A stretch of DNA of 64,000 bases from Sediminibacillus massiliensis. Lineage in GTDB: Bacteria > Bacillota > Bacilli > Bacillales > Amphibacillaceae. Every line of letters begins with the position of its first letter. Position 1 is the stretch's first letter. Shown in pieces: positions 6,544 to 15,287 of the stretch. The notes below the pieces were generated by a model, which had not been told where the DNA came from, ran no database searches, and saw only the letters and a list, made by a program, of their open reading frames with translations. The DNA is taken from contig NZ_LT732535.1 in the NCBI RefSeq assembly GCF_900156915.1, positions 1,017,823-1,081,822 of the forward strand, given 5' to 3'. A program made the translations under genes and the position numbers.

Positions 6544-7800
6544 TTAACAAAAAGAATCTTTTGATTTGGGTACGGACAAGCCGAACAATGGACGTAAATA
6601 TAAAGCTACAAAGGTACCTGCCAGAGCGAGGATTCCCCAAATGTAACCATGAAGGCTGAAAGAAGCAATGCCGCCAAAGTAAGCACCGATATTACAGCCG
6701 AACGCAAGGCGTGCTCCATAACCCATTAATAATCCACCGATTACGGCTGCACTAATATTCTTTATGTTGACCTTCGTGAATTTGAAAAGTCCGCCTGCCG
6801 CGGAAGCAAGGAACGCTCCAAGAATAACACCGAAATTCAATACAGTAGTCGAATCTGCAAATATAGATGATTGCAGGACGGCTGCATTCGCGCCTTGCCA
6901 GTAATCCCAGCTTGCCACATCGATGCCGATGAATTGCGCTGCTTTCGAACCCCATAAAGCAAAAGCAGATGTAACACCCCATGGTGCTCCACGTGTCATC
7001 AAAGTTAAAGCGTTAAGGACTGCAAGGGCAATCGCAGCTGCAAACAATGGCCATGAACCACGGAATATCCGCTTCCATCCTTTTGTCGATGGTACTGGCG
7101 CCATCTTCGGAGCTTTTCTTTTTCTTTCTACCACAAGGGTAATCCAGGAAATCAATCCGAACAAGACGATTGACACTGCCCAGGCCCCTCCGTAACCTAA
7201 CCCTGTCGATGTTGCCAAGGAGACCGGTTCGAACGCTGGCAGGTCTTCTGTCCAGAAAGACAGGTGTTTTGCTCCGACAGTGGAACCAACGATAAAGAAC
7301 AAGAGGGTTACAAACATGACTGAACGACCGCCTCCTACCGCGTAAAGGGTACCGGATGCACATCCTCCGCCAAGCTGCATGCCTATTCCGAACATAAACG
7401 CTCCTACTACTAAGCTTACTCCTACAGGTGATACGTAGCCATTCACATCTCCACCGAAGAACGAAAGTCCGAAACCAAGGATCGGTGCGAACAGTGTCAC
7501 TGCCACTGCCAACATCAGCATGTGGGAACGCAAGGCCTGACCGTTTCCAACAGACATGAGACGGCGAAAGGCAGATGTAAATCCAAACCGTGCATGGAAT
7601 AGCGTATACCCCAGCAGCAGCCCTAAAACAAGCAGGATCGGCTGAGCCGCGGTTTGGGTGATCATAAGATAGATTAATAGTATTGCTGCGACAACCAGAC
7701 CTCCGACTATCAAGGGGGTCTGAGGTTTATTTAATTCAGCACTTTTAAGTACTGGATCCTTTACTTCATCTACAGGTTGTACTCTTTTCACTGTAGCCAT
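6544..7800 (-). CDS. YeeE/YedE family transporter (thiosulfate / sulfur compound uptake type)
   Basis: This is a 418-residue polytopic membrane protein with about ten hydrophobic segments in two related halves. The family hallmarks are 'GMQLGGGCASGTLYAVGGG' in the first half and 'YGARLAFGCNIGAYFGG' in the second. In characterised members (TsuA) these cysteines line the path that relays thiosulfate. A related subfamily occurs with selenium metabolism genes, which is worth noting given the two UGA-containing genes in this window. The gene is monocistronic with its own terminator and is not near a sulfurtransferase gene here. The substrate is therefore 'sulfur or selenium compound' at best. Confidence 0.8.
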   Translation of the reverse strand: MATVKRVQPVDEVKDPVLKSAELNKPQTPLIVGGLVVAAILLIYLMITQTAAQPILLVLGLLLGYTLFHARFGFTSAFRRLMSVGNGQALRSHMLMLAVAVTLFAPILGFGLSFFGGDVNGYVSPVGVSLVVGAFMFGIGMQLGGGCASGTLYAVGGGRSVMFVTLLFFIVGSTVGAKHLSFWTEDLPAFEPVSLATSTGLGYGGAWAVSIVLFGLISWITLVVERKRKAPKMAPVPSTKGWKRIFRGSWPLFAAAIALAVLNALTLMTRGAPWGVTSAFALWGSKAAQFIGIDVASWDYWQGANAAVLQSSIFADSTTVLNFGVILGAFLASAAGGLFKFTKVNIKNISAAVIGGLLMGYGARLAFGCNIGAYFGGIASFSLHGYIWGILALAGTFVALYLRPLFGLSVPKSKDSFC

Positions 7801-8000
7801 ATAAATCTCCCTTTTCTTATAATTTTTGTCGGAATTACTTCACTTATCATAAGGGGTTCTAGTTCACTTGTCAAAAGAAATATTCTTCTCCTCGAAGTTC
7901 TGCCTCTTATTCCTGAAAAACCTGACATTTAACCATTTTTTTGCGAATAATCTGATAAAATAAGTATGTCTGTAAGCTAAAACGAAAGCGGGGAAAATAG

Positions 8001-8930
8001 ATGACGGTCTTAGAAGTAAAGCAGTTGAAAAAATCTTTCGGTGATATTCATGCTGTCAGAGATATAAGCTTCACCGTGAAAACTGGAGAAATATTTACGA
8101 TTATCGGCCCGAACGGGGCTGGCAAGACTACAACGCTTGAAATGATCGAAGGGTTGGTTACACCAGATCAAGGAGAAATAAGTTATGGTTCGTTAACCTG
8201 GGATAAACATGCTGCGGACATTAAAAAGATGATAGGTGTCCAGCCCCAGTCAAGTGCCATGTTCGATTTACTAACACCTCAAGAAAACCTTGATCTATTT
8301 GCCACCTTTTATGATAAAGCCCGTCCGACTGAAGATATCCTTAGCCTGGTGAACCTGACCGAACACCGCAACAACCAAGTAAAGAAACTATCCGGGGGAC
8401 AACGGCAGCGCCTCGCTATCGGCCTGGCGATGATCAGCGATCCGGAAATTATCTTCCTCGATGAACCTACAACAGGACTTGACCCTCAAGCCCGCCGCAA
8501 TATATGGGACATAATCCAACAACTAAAAGCATTTGGAAAAACGACAATCCTGACGACCCATTACATGGAAGAAGCAGAAAAGCTGAGTGACCGTGTATGC
8601 ATAGTCGATCAAGGCAGGATTATTACATTGGACACACCTGCAGCCCTTATCGAAAGGCTGACCGACGAAAGAGAAGTCAGGTTGTCATTCCTGGACGGAG
8701 AAAAGGCTGCCAAGGAAGCCGAGCAATATTCCGAAAACCTTCCATCTGTGACCCGCACCGAACGTAACAACCGTGCGTTGAAACTATGGACAATTAACCC
8801 GGAAGATACATTGTATGATTTTTTCAAATTCACCAAAGAACATGGTTACCAAGTAGAACAGGTTTCGATTCACGAGATGAGCCTGGAAGATGTTTTCATC
8901 GCATTTACAGGGAAAGAATGGAGAGATTAG
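8001..8930 (+). CDS. ABC transporter ATP-binding protein
   Basis: This is a 309-residue ATPase of the DrrA/CcmA-like exporter group. Walker A 'GPNGAGKTT', the Q-loop, the signature 'LSGGQRQRL', Walker B 'IIFLDEPTTGLD' and the switch His in 'TTHYMEEAE' are all intact. A C-terminal extension of about 80 residues follows the nucleotide-binding domain, as usual in this group. The ATG start is preceded by a weak GGGG site. The stop codon TAG directly abuts the ATG of the permease gene, so the two form a two-gene exporter operon. The substrate (drug, antibiotic or lipid) is not evident. Confidence 0.9.
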   Translation: MTVLEVKQLKKSFGDIHAVRDISFTVKTGEIFTIIGPNGAGKTTTLEMIEGLVTPDQGEISYGSLTWDKHAADIKKMIGVQPQSSAMFDLLTPQENLDLFATFYDKARPTEDILSLVNLTEHRNNQVKKLSGGQRQRLAIGLAMISDPEIIFLDEPTTGLDPQARRNIWDIIQQLKAFGKTTILTTHYMEEAEKLSDRVCIVDQGRIITLDTPAALIERLTDEREVRLSFLDGEKAAKEAEQYSENLPSVTRTERNNRALKLWTINPEDTLYDFFKFTKEHGYQVEQVSIHEMSLEDVFIAFTGKEWRD

Positions 8931-10049
8931 ATGAATAATTTCAGACAGTTTAAAAGGATGTTTTCCGCCCAGTTGAAAATGACTTTAAGAGAAAAGCAGG
9001 CTTGGTTTTGGGGTATTTTCTTCCCGGTGATACTCATGGTCATCTTCATGGTGATTTTCAGCGGCAGTTCCAGTGAAGAGTTTACCGGAAAAATTGCCGT
9101 CGTAGATGAAAATCCGAATGAAGCATCCGGACAGCTATTAACCCAGATAAGCCAAATTCCCGTATTGGAAATGGAATCAGACCAGGCAGTCAGCAGGGAG
9201 AAAGCTGAAGACTTGGTAAAAGAACAAGAAATTGACGCGGCAGTCATCTTGCCTGACGAAGCTGAACCCAATGCATTAACCATCTTAGTGAACAAAGAAA
9301 ACGAACAGGATGTCACGACCCAGGCCATCTCAGGAATGTTGGATAAATTCGTACAACAGGCAAATTTATTTGCTGCAGGAGCAGAGCCCGCATACGAAAT
9401 CCAGATGGACTCCATATCCGCCGGCAGTACGGAGCTCGATTATACCGATTTTCTGTTAACTGGCATGATTGCATTGGCAATTGCGCAAGGTGGTATGTTT
9501 GGCATGGTGGATTTGGTAGAAATGCGAAGAAAAGGACTTATCAAAAGGCTGCGCATGACACCTGCCAACATGGGTATTTTCGGTTTGAGCGATATGGTGA
9601 TGCGGATGCTGTTCAGTATTGTCCAAATTGTTCTCCTATCCTTGATCGGTGTGTTCATCTTTGGAGCGAACCTTTATATCAACCTGGTCAGCTTGATTGT
9701 CGTATTCCTAATCGGCGCCCTCTCCTTCAATGCGTTGGGGTATTTCTTTTCATCTTTCAGCAAAACCACGGAAGCTTACATGGGAATTGCCAACATAATC
9801 AGCTTTTTAATGATGTTTTTGAGCGGTGTTTTCTTCCCTATAGAAACTATGCCGGAATGGCTTCAGCCTGTATCAAACATACTGCCTCTAACCTATTTTG
9901 CAGAGGGACTCCGTGATAGTATGGTCTATGAAACCGGACTTACAGGTTCCCTATGGTTCGGGATCGGGATCATGACTATCTGGGGTGTCGTTAGCTTCTT
10001 GATTGGTTCCTTGTTATATCGAAAGAAATCTATCGTGGCAATTAGATAA
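8931..10049 (+). CDS. ABC-2 type transporter permease
   Basis: This 372-residue permease has the ABC-2 layout: one N-terminal transmembrane helix, an extracytoplasmic domain of about 150 residues, then five C-terminal helices. 'MRRKGLIKRLRMTP' is the typical coupling-helix region, and 'GVFFPIETMPEWLQPVSNILPLTYFAEGLR' type sequence near the C-terminus is the family signature (only its shape is meant here). It forms a half-transporter pair with the ATPase encoded immediately upstream. An 18-bp perfect terminator follows. Confidence 0.9.
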   Translation: MNNFRQFKRMFSAQLKMTLREKQAWFWGIFFPVILMVIFMVIFSGSSSEEFTGKIAVVDENPNEASGQLLTQISQIPVLEMESDQAVSREKAEDLVKEQEIDAAVILPDEAEPNALTILVNKENEQDVTTQAISGMLDKFVQQANLFAAGAEPAYEIQMDSISAGSTELDYTDFLLTGMIALAIAQGGMFGMVDLVEMRRKGLIKRLRMTPANMGIFGLSDMVMRMLFSIVQIVLLSLIGVFIFGANLYINLVSLIVVFLIGALSFNALGYFFSSFSKTTEAYMGIANIISFLMMFLSGVFFPIETMPEWLQPVSNILPLTYFAEGLRDSMVYETGLTGSLWFGIGIMTIWGVVSFLIGSLLYRKKSIVAIR

Positions 10050-10052
10050 GCT

Positions 10053-10093
10053 AAAAAGCAACGAACAGCTTTCACAGCTGTTCGTTGCTTTTT
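10053..10093. terminator. Strong bidirectional terminator
   Basis: An 18-bp perfect stem (10053-10070 with 10076-10093) has a 5-nt loop, A-rich on one side and T-rich on the other. It serves the ABC exporter operon and overlaps the stop codon of the convergent DUF3892 gene. Confidence 0.95.
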
Positions 10094-10403
10094 AAAATGT
10101 TTCGAGATTGTCCAGGTTGTTTTCCTTAACGCCATCCGGCTCGCTTCGGAGGATGTCTCTACCATACTTATGAAAGACATCGACATGAGCCAATTTGCCT
10201 GCTTTTGCCTCTTCAAGTGCGGAAATATAATCCAGTTCTCTACCACTTTCTGTCTTAAAAGCAATGATATCTCCGTCTTCATTTTTTCGCACGGCAATTA
10301 TCTGCTCCTGGTCAGTTCGAACAGGGGCACCTGCTTCTGACCGCGCCTGGTCTTCACCCTGCTGTTTATATTCATTATAAACCTGTTCAAAGTCTTTACT
10401 CAC
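10092..10403 (-). CDS. DUF3892 domain protein
   Basis: This is a 103-residue soluble protein. The N-terminal 30 residues are charged and probably flexible. From about residue 34 the DUF3892 pattern is seen: 'IIAVRKNEDGDIIAFKTESG', then 'ISALEEAKAGKLAHVDVFHK', then a polar C-terminus. Similar small proteins are common in Bacillaceae and have no assigned function. The start is preceded by AGGAGGTGA. The gene stands alone between two unrelated exporters. Confidence 0.8.
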   Translation of the reverse strand: MSKDFEQVYNEYKQQGEDQARSEAGAPVRTDQEQIIAVRKNEDGDIIAFKTESGRELDYISALEEAKAGKLAHVDVFHKYGRDILRSEPDGVKENNLDNLETF

Positions 10404-10481
10404 CAGATCACCTCCTATCTATAGTATGGGAGATGATGGGAAGATTATGTGATTTCGGCATACGATAGCTATGATTGCCGT

Positions 10482-12716
10482 TTATCTGCCATGCTGTTTC
10501 TCTGTTTCTTCTTGCTTCCAGAGCTTTCCCGGCCAAAAAGAAAATCTGCCAAGAACGGTGGTGATTGCCGGTACAAGTAACGGTCTTACAATAAACGTAT
10601 CCAGCAACACACCGATCGCCGTCACTGCCCCGAATTGTACCAAAACCTGGATTGGCATCACCGCCAACACGGAGAACGTTCCTGCCAGAATCAATCCTGC
10701 AGAAGTGATCACACCACTAGTTTCTCCAACGCCTTCTGATATTGCTTGGTTCAAGGACATACTCTTCCTGTTTCTCCAAATGCTTGATATCATGAATATA
10801 TTATAATCGCCCCCGAGAGCTACTAAAAAGACAAAAGCATATAACGGAATCAATCCCTGCATGGCCGGCTCGCCCATTCCATAATGAATGACCAGCCATC
10901 CGAGTCCAAGGGCGGAGAAGTAGGATAGCACCACAGTAACAATTAAATAAAGCATGGCGACAACCGATCGCAAATACATTAACAACAATGAAGCAATAAT
11001 GACCAGTACAACAGGAATAATGATTTGCTGGTCCCTGTTGGTAATTTCTTCGGTATCATAAAGCTCTGCTGTTTCCCCGCCGATCCACACTTTATCTTTC
11101 GCATTCTCAATACCCGAATCTGTCAAAGCAGCAGCTATGTTCTCTTTCATTACAGGAATACTGCTAACAGCTACGGATGAATAAGGGTCGACACCAAAAG
11201 TGACGGTGAATTCTTGAAGGTCCGGATTGGTTTCTCCTTCCCTGGGATCACTTACGCTTTCTACTTCCGACAGGGATTGAAGGTGTTCCTGAATGGACAC
11301 CTCATTCCCTTCGGTATCGATAATCACCTGCGCAGGAGCGATTTCCCCTGGAGGATAGTGATTGGAAATGATCGAGAAACCTTCACGGGAAGGCATATCA
11401 TCCGGAAAGGAATCCAAAACACCATACGTATAATCGATTTTCGGCACTAATAAAGCGAGTCCACCCAAAAACAAAAGACAGGCAATTATTACCGGCCATG
11501 GTTTTTCCGTCACAATTTTCCCGGCTGCTTTACTGAATCTGCTCCTGCTCTTCAGTCTCTTGATCCGCTTTCCTTTTTTCCTCTCCAGTTCTTTTGCCAT
11601 TTCCTCCGTCCTTGGCACAAAAGGAATAAATGCCGACCTGCCAAGCATTGCCAATATAGCAGGCAACAGTGTCAATACGGCAATACTCATAATCAAAATA
11701 GCCACGCTGAACGGCACTGCAAAGCGGTCATAGGAGGCGTATTGAGCAAGGGACAATGTAAACAAGCCAATGGCGGTAGTCAAAGCGCTCATCAAAATCG
11801 CTCCGCCGGAATTGGCAATGGCAAGTTGAAGTGCTTTATACTTGTTCGGTTCCAGCTGTAATTCATCCCTGTACCTCGACACAAGGAACAAGCAGTAATC
11901 CGTCCCTGCACCAAATAGTAATACAGTCATAATCGATATAGCTTGAGCATCGACTACAATCCATCCCTGTTCAGCAAAAAATCCAAGTAGCGGGCTGACA
12001 ATACCATATGCAAACCCGACACCAACCAACGGAACAACAGCCAGTATCGGCGATCGATAGAGCAAAATCAATAAAACCAGTACCAACAAAACAGTAGCGA
12101 TAAGCAATGTGACGTCGGCCTGGCTAAACAAAGAGCTTGCGTCAGTCTGGATGCCCACAGGTCCCGTCAAACGGACATGCAGGCCTTGCCCGGAGAGATC
12201 CCCGCCGAACGGATCAACTTCCAACTCGTTTTTCATTATATCCTTTAGTTGGTTCAATGAATTTTCCAGTTGTTCTGTGGAAACTGCACTTTCGAAGAAA
12301 ACCGGAGTGGTAAGAGCCTCTCCGTCTTCAGATGTTGATTCGGCCAGAGCCTCGACCGGCATATCACCAAAAGGGGGAATCATCGATTGGTGATCAAGCG
12401 GCTGTTCTTCCAGCTTTTTGTAAATTGATTGTACAGCCTCCAAATCGTCTTCCGTCAATCCACCGCCTCTCTGCCAGGCCAACAAAAGCGGAACGCCGTT
12501 TTCATCCGGAAATTGTTCGTTGGCAATATTTGTTGCCTCCACGGACATCGCACTTTCAGGCAACAAGTTATTCGAACCAGACTCTTCATTGTTGACCTGG
12601 GGCCAAATCACAGAAAAAAGCGCGACGAGCAACAACCAGACAGCTAAAGCGACCCACCTGCTTTTGGCCCCTGCCGACAATGCACCAAGTTTTCTAAAAT
12701 ATTGGTTCATATTCAT
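10482..12716 (-). CDS. MMPL/RND-family transporter
   Basis: This is a 744-residue membrane protein with duplicated halves. In each half one transmembrane helix is followed by an extracytoplasmic loop of about 150 residues and a five-helix bundle. The conserved bundle motifs 'GAGTDYCLFLVSRYRDEL' and 'ALGGDYNIFMISS' carry the Asp-Tyr pairs used for proton coupling. MMPL proteins export lipids, siderophores or drugs; B. subtilis YdfJ is a close type. It is transcribed divergently from a TetR regulator, and a TetR-like operator sits between the -35 and -10 of its promoter. It is therefore probably repressed until an inducer binds TetR. Confidence 0.9.
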   Translation of the reverse strand: MNMNQYFRKLGALSAGAKSRWVALAVWLLLVALFSVIWPQVNNEESGSNNLLPESAMSVEATNIANEQFPDENGVPLLLAWQRGGGLTEDDLEAVQSIYKKLEEQPLDHQSMIPPFGDMPVEALAESTSEDGEALTTPVFFESAVSTEQLENSLNQLKDIMKNELEVDPFGGDLSGQGLHVRLTGPVGIQTDASSLFSQADVTLLIATVLLVLVLLILLYRSPILAVVPLVGVGFAYGIVSPLLGFFAEQGWIVVDAQAISIMTVLLFGAGTDYCLFLVSRYRDELQLEPNKYKALQLAIANSGGAILMSALTTAIGLFTLSLAQYASYDRFAVPFSVAILIMSIAVLTLLPAILAMLGRSAFIPFVPRTEEMAKELERKKGKRIKRLKSRSRFSKAAGKIVTEKPWPVIIACLLFLGGLALLVPKIDYTYGVLDSFPDDMPSREGFSIISNHYPPGEIAPAQVIIDTEGNEVSIQEHLQSLSEVESVSDPREGETNPDLQEFTVTFGVDPYSSVAVSSIPVMKENIAAALTDSGIENAKDKVWIGGETAELYDTEEITNRDQQIIIPVVLVIIASLLLMYLRSVVAMLYLIVTVVLSYFSALGLGWLVIHYGMGEPAMQGLIPLYAFVFLVALGGDYNIFMISSIWRNRKSMSLNQAISEGVGETSGVITSAGLILAGTFSVLAVMPIQVLVQFGAVTAIGVLLDTFIVRPLLVPAITTVLGRFSFWPGKLWKQEETEKQHGR

Positions 12717-12760
12717 TCTCCTTCTCCTGTTTACTATCTATGTGCCTATATGCCACTTTA

Positions 12761-12789
12761 ATTATATATACTGGTCAGTTAATTTACAA
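12761..12789 (-). promoter_or_regulatory. Promoter of the MMPL gene with embedded TetR-type operator
   Basis: On the minus strand, TTGTAA (plus 12784-12789) and TATAAT (plus 12761-12766) are spaced exactly 17 bp. The interrupted palindrome ACTG-GT-CAGT at 12770-12779 lies in that spacer, the classic arrangement for TetR repression. Confidence 0.6.
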
Positions 12790-12850
12790 CGAAACCCTTT
12801 TAATTATGATATAATTTATCTGGAAAGAATGGACAAGGAGAGAATTCATT

Positions 12851-13477
12851 TTGAAAAGGACCAAGCGATCACTGGGAAGGCCTCGGGCTGCAGATCAAAA
12901 ACAGCCCACCAGTCAGATCATTATCGAGACAGCGACAGAACTTTTTTTATCATATGGATATCAAGAAGTATCCGTTGATGATATTGCCGGTGAATGCAAT
13001 GTTACGAAAGCGACTGTCTATTATCATTTTGAAAATAAACCTGAACTGTTTACCGAAACGATTGTGCAAATGATGCGCAGGATAAGTTACTATATGGAGA
13101 AGATTTTGTCAGAAGAAATACCACTGTTTGAAAGACTCTATCATGTGTCGGAAGCACACTTGAAGGCCACTGTCGATATGGACATCGATGGCTTTATGAG
13201 GGAAACAAAGAATGCGCTCGCAGAGGAACAAGTGAGACGTATCCACCAAGCAGAAGAGGGAATGTATAAGGTTCTCGAAGCTGCTTTCGATCGAGCCATG
13301 GAAGAAAGGGAGATTCCAACAGTTAATCCGACATTTGCAGCCCATACTTACATTGCGCTTGTGAAAGCAGGCAATTACCGGGACAGTGAGGGGCGGGCTT
13401 TTTATCCAACAATCGAGGAAACAGCAGCAGAATTGACTAATTTGTTCTGGAATGGACTGTTCGCATCTAAAAACTGA
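12851..13477 (+). CDS. TetR/AcrR-family transcriptional repressor
   Basis: This 208-residue protein has an N-terminal HTH ('YQEVSVDDIAGECNVTKATV', then 'YYHFENKPELF') typical of TetR regulators and an all-helical C-terminal ligand and dimer domain. The start is a TTG at 12851 preceded by AAGGAG at 12835-12840; the preceding region has no alternative with a binding site. It is divergent from the MMPL exporter, so the exporter is the natural target. The ligand is unknown. Confidence 0.9.
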   Translation: MKRTKRSLGRPRAADQKQPTSQIIIETATELFLSYGYQEVSVDDIAGECNVTKATVYYHFENKPELFTETIVQMMRRISYYMEKILSEEIPLFERLYHVSEAHLKATVDMDIDGFMRETKNALAEEQVRRIHQAEEGMYKVLEAAFDRAMEEREIPTVNPTFAAHTYIALVKAGNYRDSEGRAFYPTIEETAAELTNLFWNGLFASKN

Positions 13478-13484
13478 TACAAAT

Positions 13485-13520
13485 AAAACACCGACGGGGC
13501 TAGTACCCTGTCGGTGTTTT
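13485..13520. terminator. Bidirectional terminator between tetR-type gene and cysI
   Basis: AAAACACCGAC pairs with GTCGGTGTTTT, and the inner GGG/CCC extends the stem to about 15 bp. It lies between convergent genes. Confidence 0.9.
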
Positions 13521-13525
13521 GTTCA

Positions 13526-15244
13526 TTAATTATGAAAGTCGAGTCCGGACCGCACTTCTTCCACGTATCCTGCACGGATAACAAAATCTCCGAACCGCTC
13601 GTTTTCCTCGCGTTCTTTCGCATATTGGAAAAGAATCGGCTTAAGTGAAGCAAGGATTTCTTCTTCCCCAATATTCTCTTTATAAAGTTTATTCAACCGG
13701 TCACCGGTGAAACCCGCTCCCAGATACATATTGTATTTACCCGGCGCTTTACCAATAAAACCAATTTCTCCGAGTGCTGGTCGTGAGCAGCCATTTGGGC
13801 AGCCTGACATACGGATGACGATTTCTTCTTCTCTAAGCCCGGCCTCATCAAGGATCACTTCAATTTTATCAATCAAAGATGGCAAATACCGTTCAGACTC
13901 CGCCATTGCAAGTCCGCAAGTCGGAAGGGCCACACACGCCATCGAATTTCTACGCAGGGCTGAATTATATTTTCCATCTGTAAGCCCGTATTCATTAACC
14001 AATTCGATGATTTTCGGTTTCATGTCGTTTGTGACATTGCTTATAATCAAATTCTGGTTCGGCGTCATCCGGAAATCGCCGGTATGGACTTTTGCTATCT
14101 CACGCAAGCCAGTCATCAAGGGATAATCATCCCAGTCGGCAATCCTGCCATTCTGGATGAACAAGGTCAGATGCCATTTGCCATCCCCCTTCAGCCAGCC
14201 ATAGCGGTCGCCATTATGATCAAATGTGTATGGTCGCTCCTCTTCCAGCTCCCAACCCAGCCTTTCATGGAGTTCGCTCTTCAACCAGTCAAGGCCTCTT
14301 CGATCAATAGTGTACTTGAATCTGGCATTTTTCCGTTCGGATCTATTTCCATAATCGCGCTGTATCGTAAGAATCTTTTCAGCTACATCGACGATTTTGT
14401 CTGGTGTACAGAATCCGATAACACGGGATAATTGCGGATAGGTATTCGTATCGCCGTGGGTCATTCCCATTCCCCCGCCTGCGGTTATGTTAAAACCTTT
14501 CAGGTCTCCGTCTTCGATAATGGCGATGAATCCCAAATCTTGCGAGTAAATATCGACATCATTGGAAGGAGGTACGGCGATACCTATTTTAAACTTCCTC
14601 GGCAAGTACTGTGCCCCATAAATAGGTTCTACTTCCTCTTCAGATTCAAGGCTGTCTACCACCTTTTCCTCATCGAGCCAAATTTCATGATATGCTCTTG
14701 TCCGTGGTAATAAATGTTCACTTAATTTTTTGGACCATTCGTACACTTCTGCATGGACATCTGACTGGTACGGATTGGCACTGGCCATGACATTCCGGTT
14801 AACGTCGCCACAGGCAGCAATGGTATCGTACAAGGCATTGTTAATTTCCTGCATCGTTTTTTTCATATTCCATTTCAGAATGCCATGCATTTGAAACGTC
14901 TGCCGTGTCGTCAGCTTCAATGTTCCGTTGCCATATTTATTGGCGATGTCATCCATTGTCAGCCACTGTTCGGGAGTAGCCACACCCCCCGGAGCACGTA
15001 CACGGATCATGAATTGGTAAGCTGGTTCCAATTTCTGTTTGTTCCGTTCAATCCTTACATCCCTGTCATCTTGTTGATAACTTCCATGAAATTTTAATAG
15101 TTTTGTTTCTGCATCTGGTATCCCTGCACTGATCCGGTCTTCAAAGCTCTCGACCAGGTTTCCCCGCAGGTAGTTACTTTCATTTTTGATTTCCTCCATT
15201 TCACTTGGAGGTCCATCCTGCTGTTGAACTTGTTTCAAGGTCAT
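13526..15244 (-). CDS. cysI: Sulfite reductase hemoprotein subunit (NADPH)
   Basis: The protein has 572 residues, the normal length for CysI. It reduces sulfite to sulfide with electrons from CysJ, using siroheme and a 4Fe-4S cluster. The cluster ligands are visible as '[16 protein letters not shown]' and '[14 protein letters not shown]', and the family motif '[10 protein letters not shown]' occurs in the N-terminal part. The gene follows cysJ on the same strand after a 43-bp gap and is the last gene of the S-box-controlled sumT-sirB-cysJ-cysI operon. That operon makes both the enzyme and the siroheme precursor. A terminator follows. Confidence 0.95.
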   Translation of the reverse strand: MTLKQVQQQDGPPSEMEEIKNESNYLRGNLVESFEDRISAGIPDAETKLLKFHGSYQQDDRDVRIERNKQKLEPAYQFMIRVRAPGGVATPEQWLTMDDIANKYGNGTLKLTTRQTFQMHGILKWNMKKTMQEINNALYDTIAACGDVNRNVMASANPYQSDVHAEVYEWSKKLSEHLLPRTRAYHEIWLDEEKVVDSLESEEEVEPIYGAQYLPRKFKIGIAVPPSNDVDIYSQDLGFIAIIEDGDLKGFNITAGGGMGMTHGDTNTYPQLSRVIGFCTPDKIVDVAEKILTIQRDYGNRSERKNARFKYTIDRRGLDWLKSELHERLGWELEEERPYTFDHNGDRYGWLKGDGKWHLTLFIQNGRIADWDDYPLMTGLREIAKVHTGDFRMTPNQNLIISNVTNDMKPKIIELVNEYGLTDGKYNSALRRNSMACVALPTCGLAMAESERYLPSLIDKIEVILDEAGLREEEIVIRMSGCPNGCSRPALGEIGFIGKAPGKYNMYLGAGFTGDRLNKLYKENIGEEEILASLKPILFQYAKEREENERFGDFVIRAGYVEEVRSGLDFHN

Positions 15245-15287
15245 TATATGTTGACTCCTTTCCTATTAACCTGGCATTCCCAATCTA

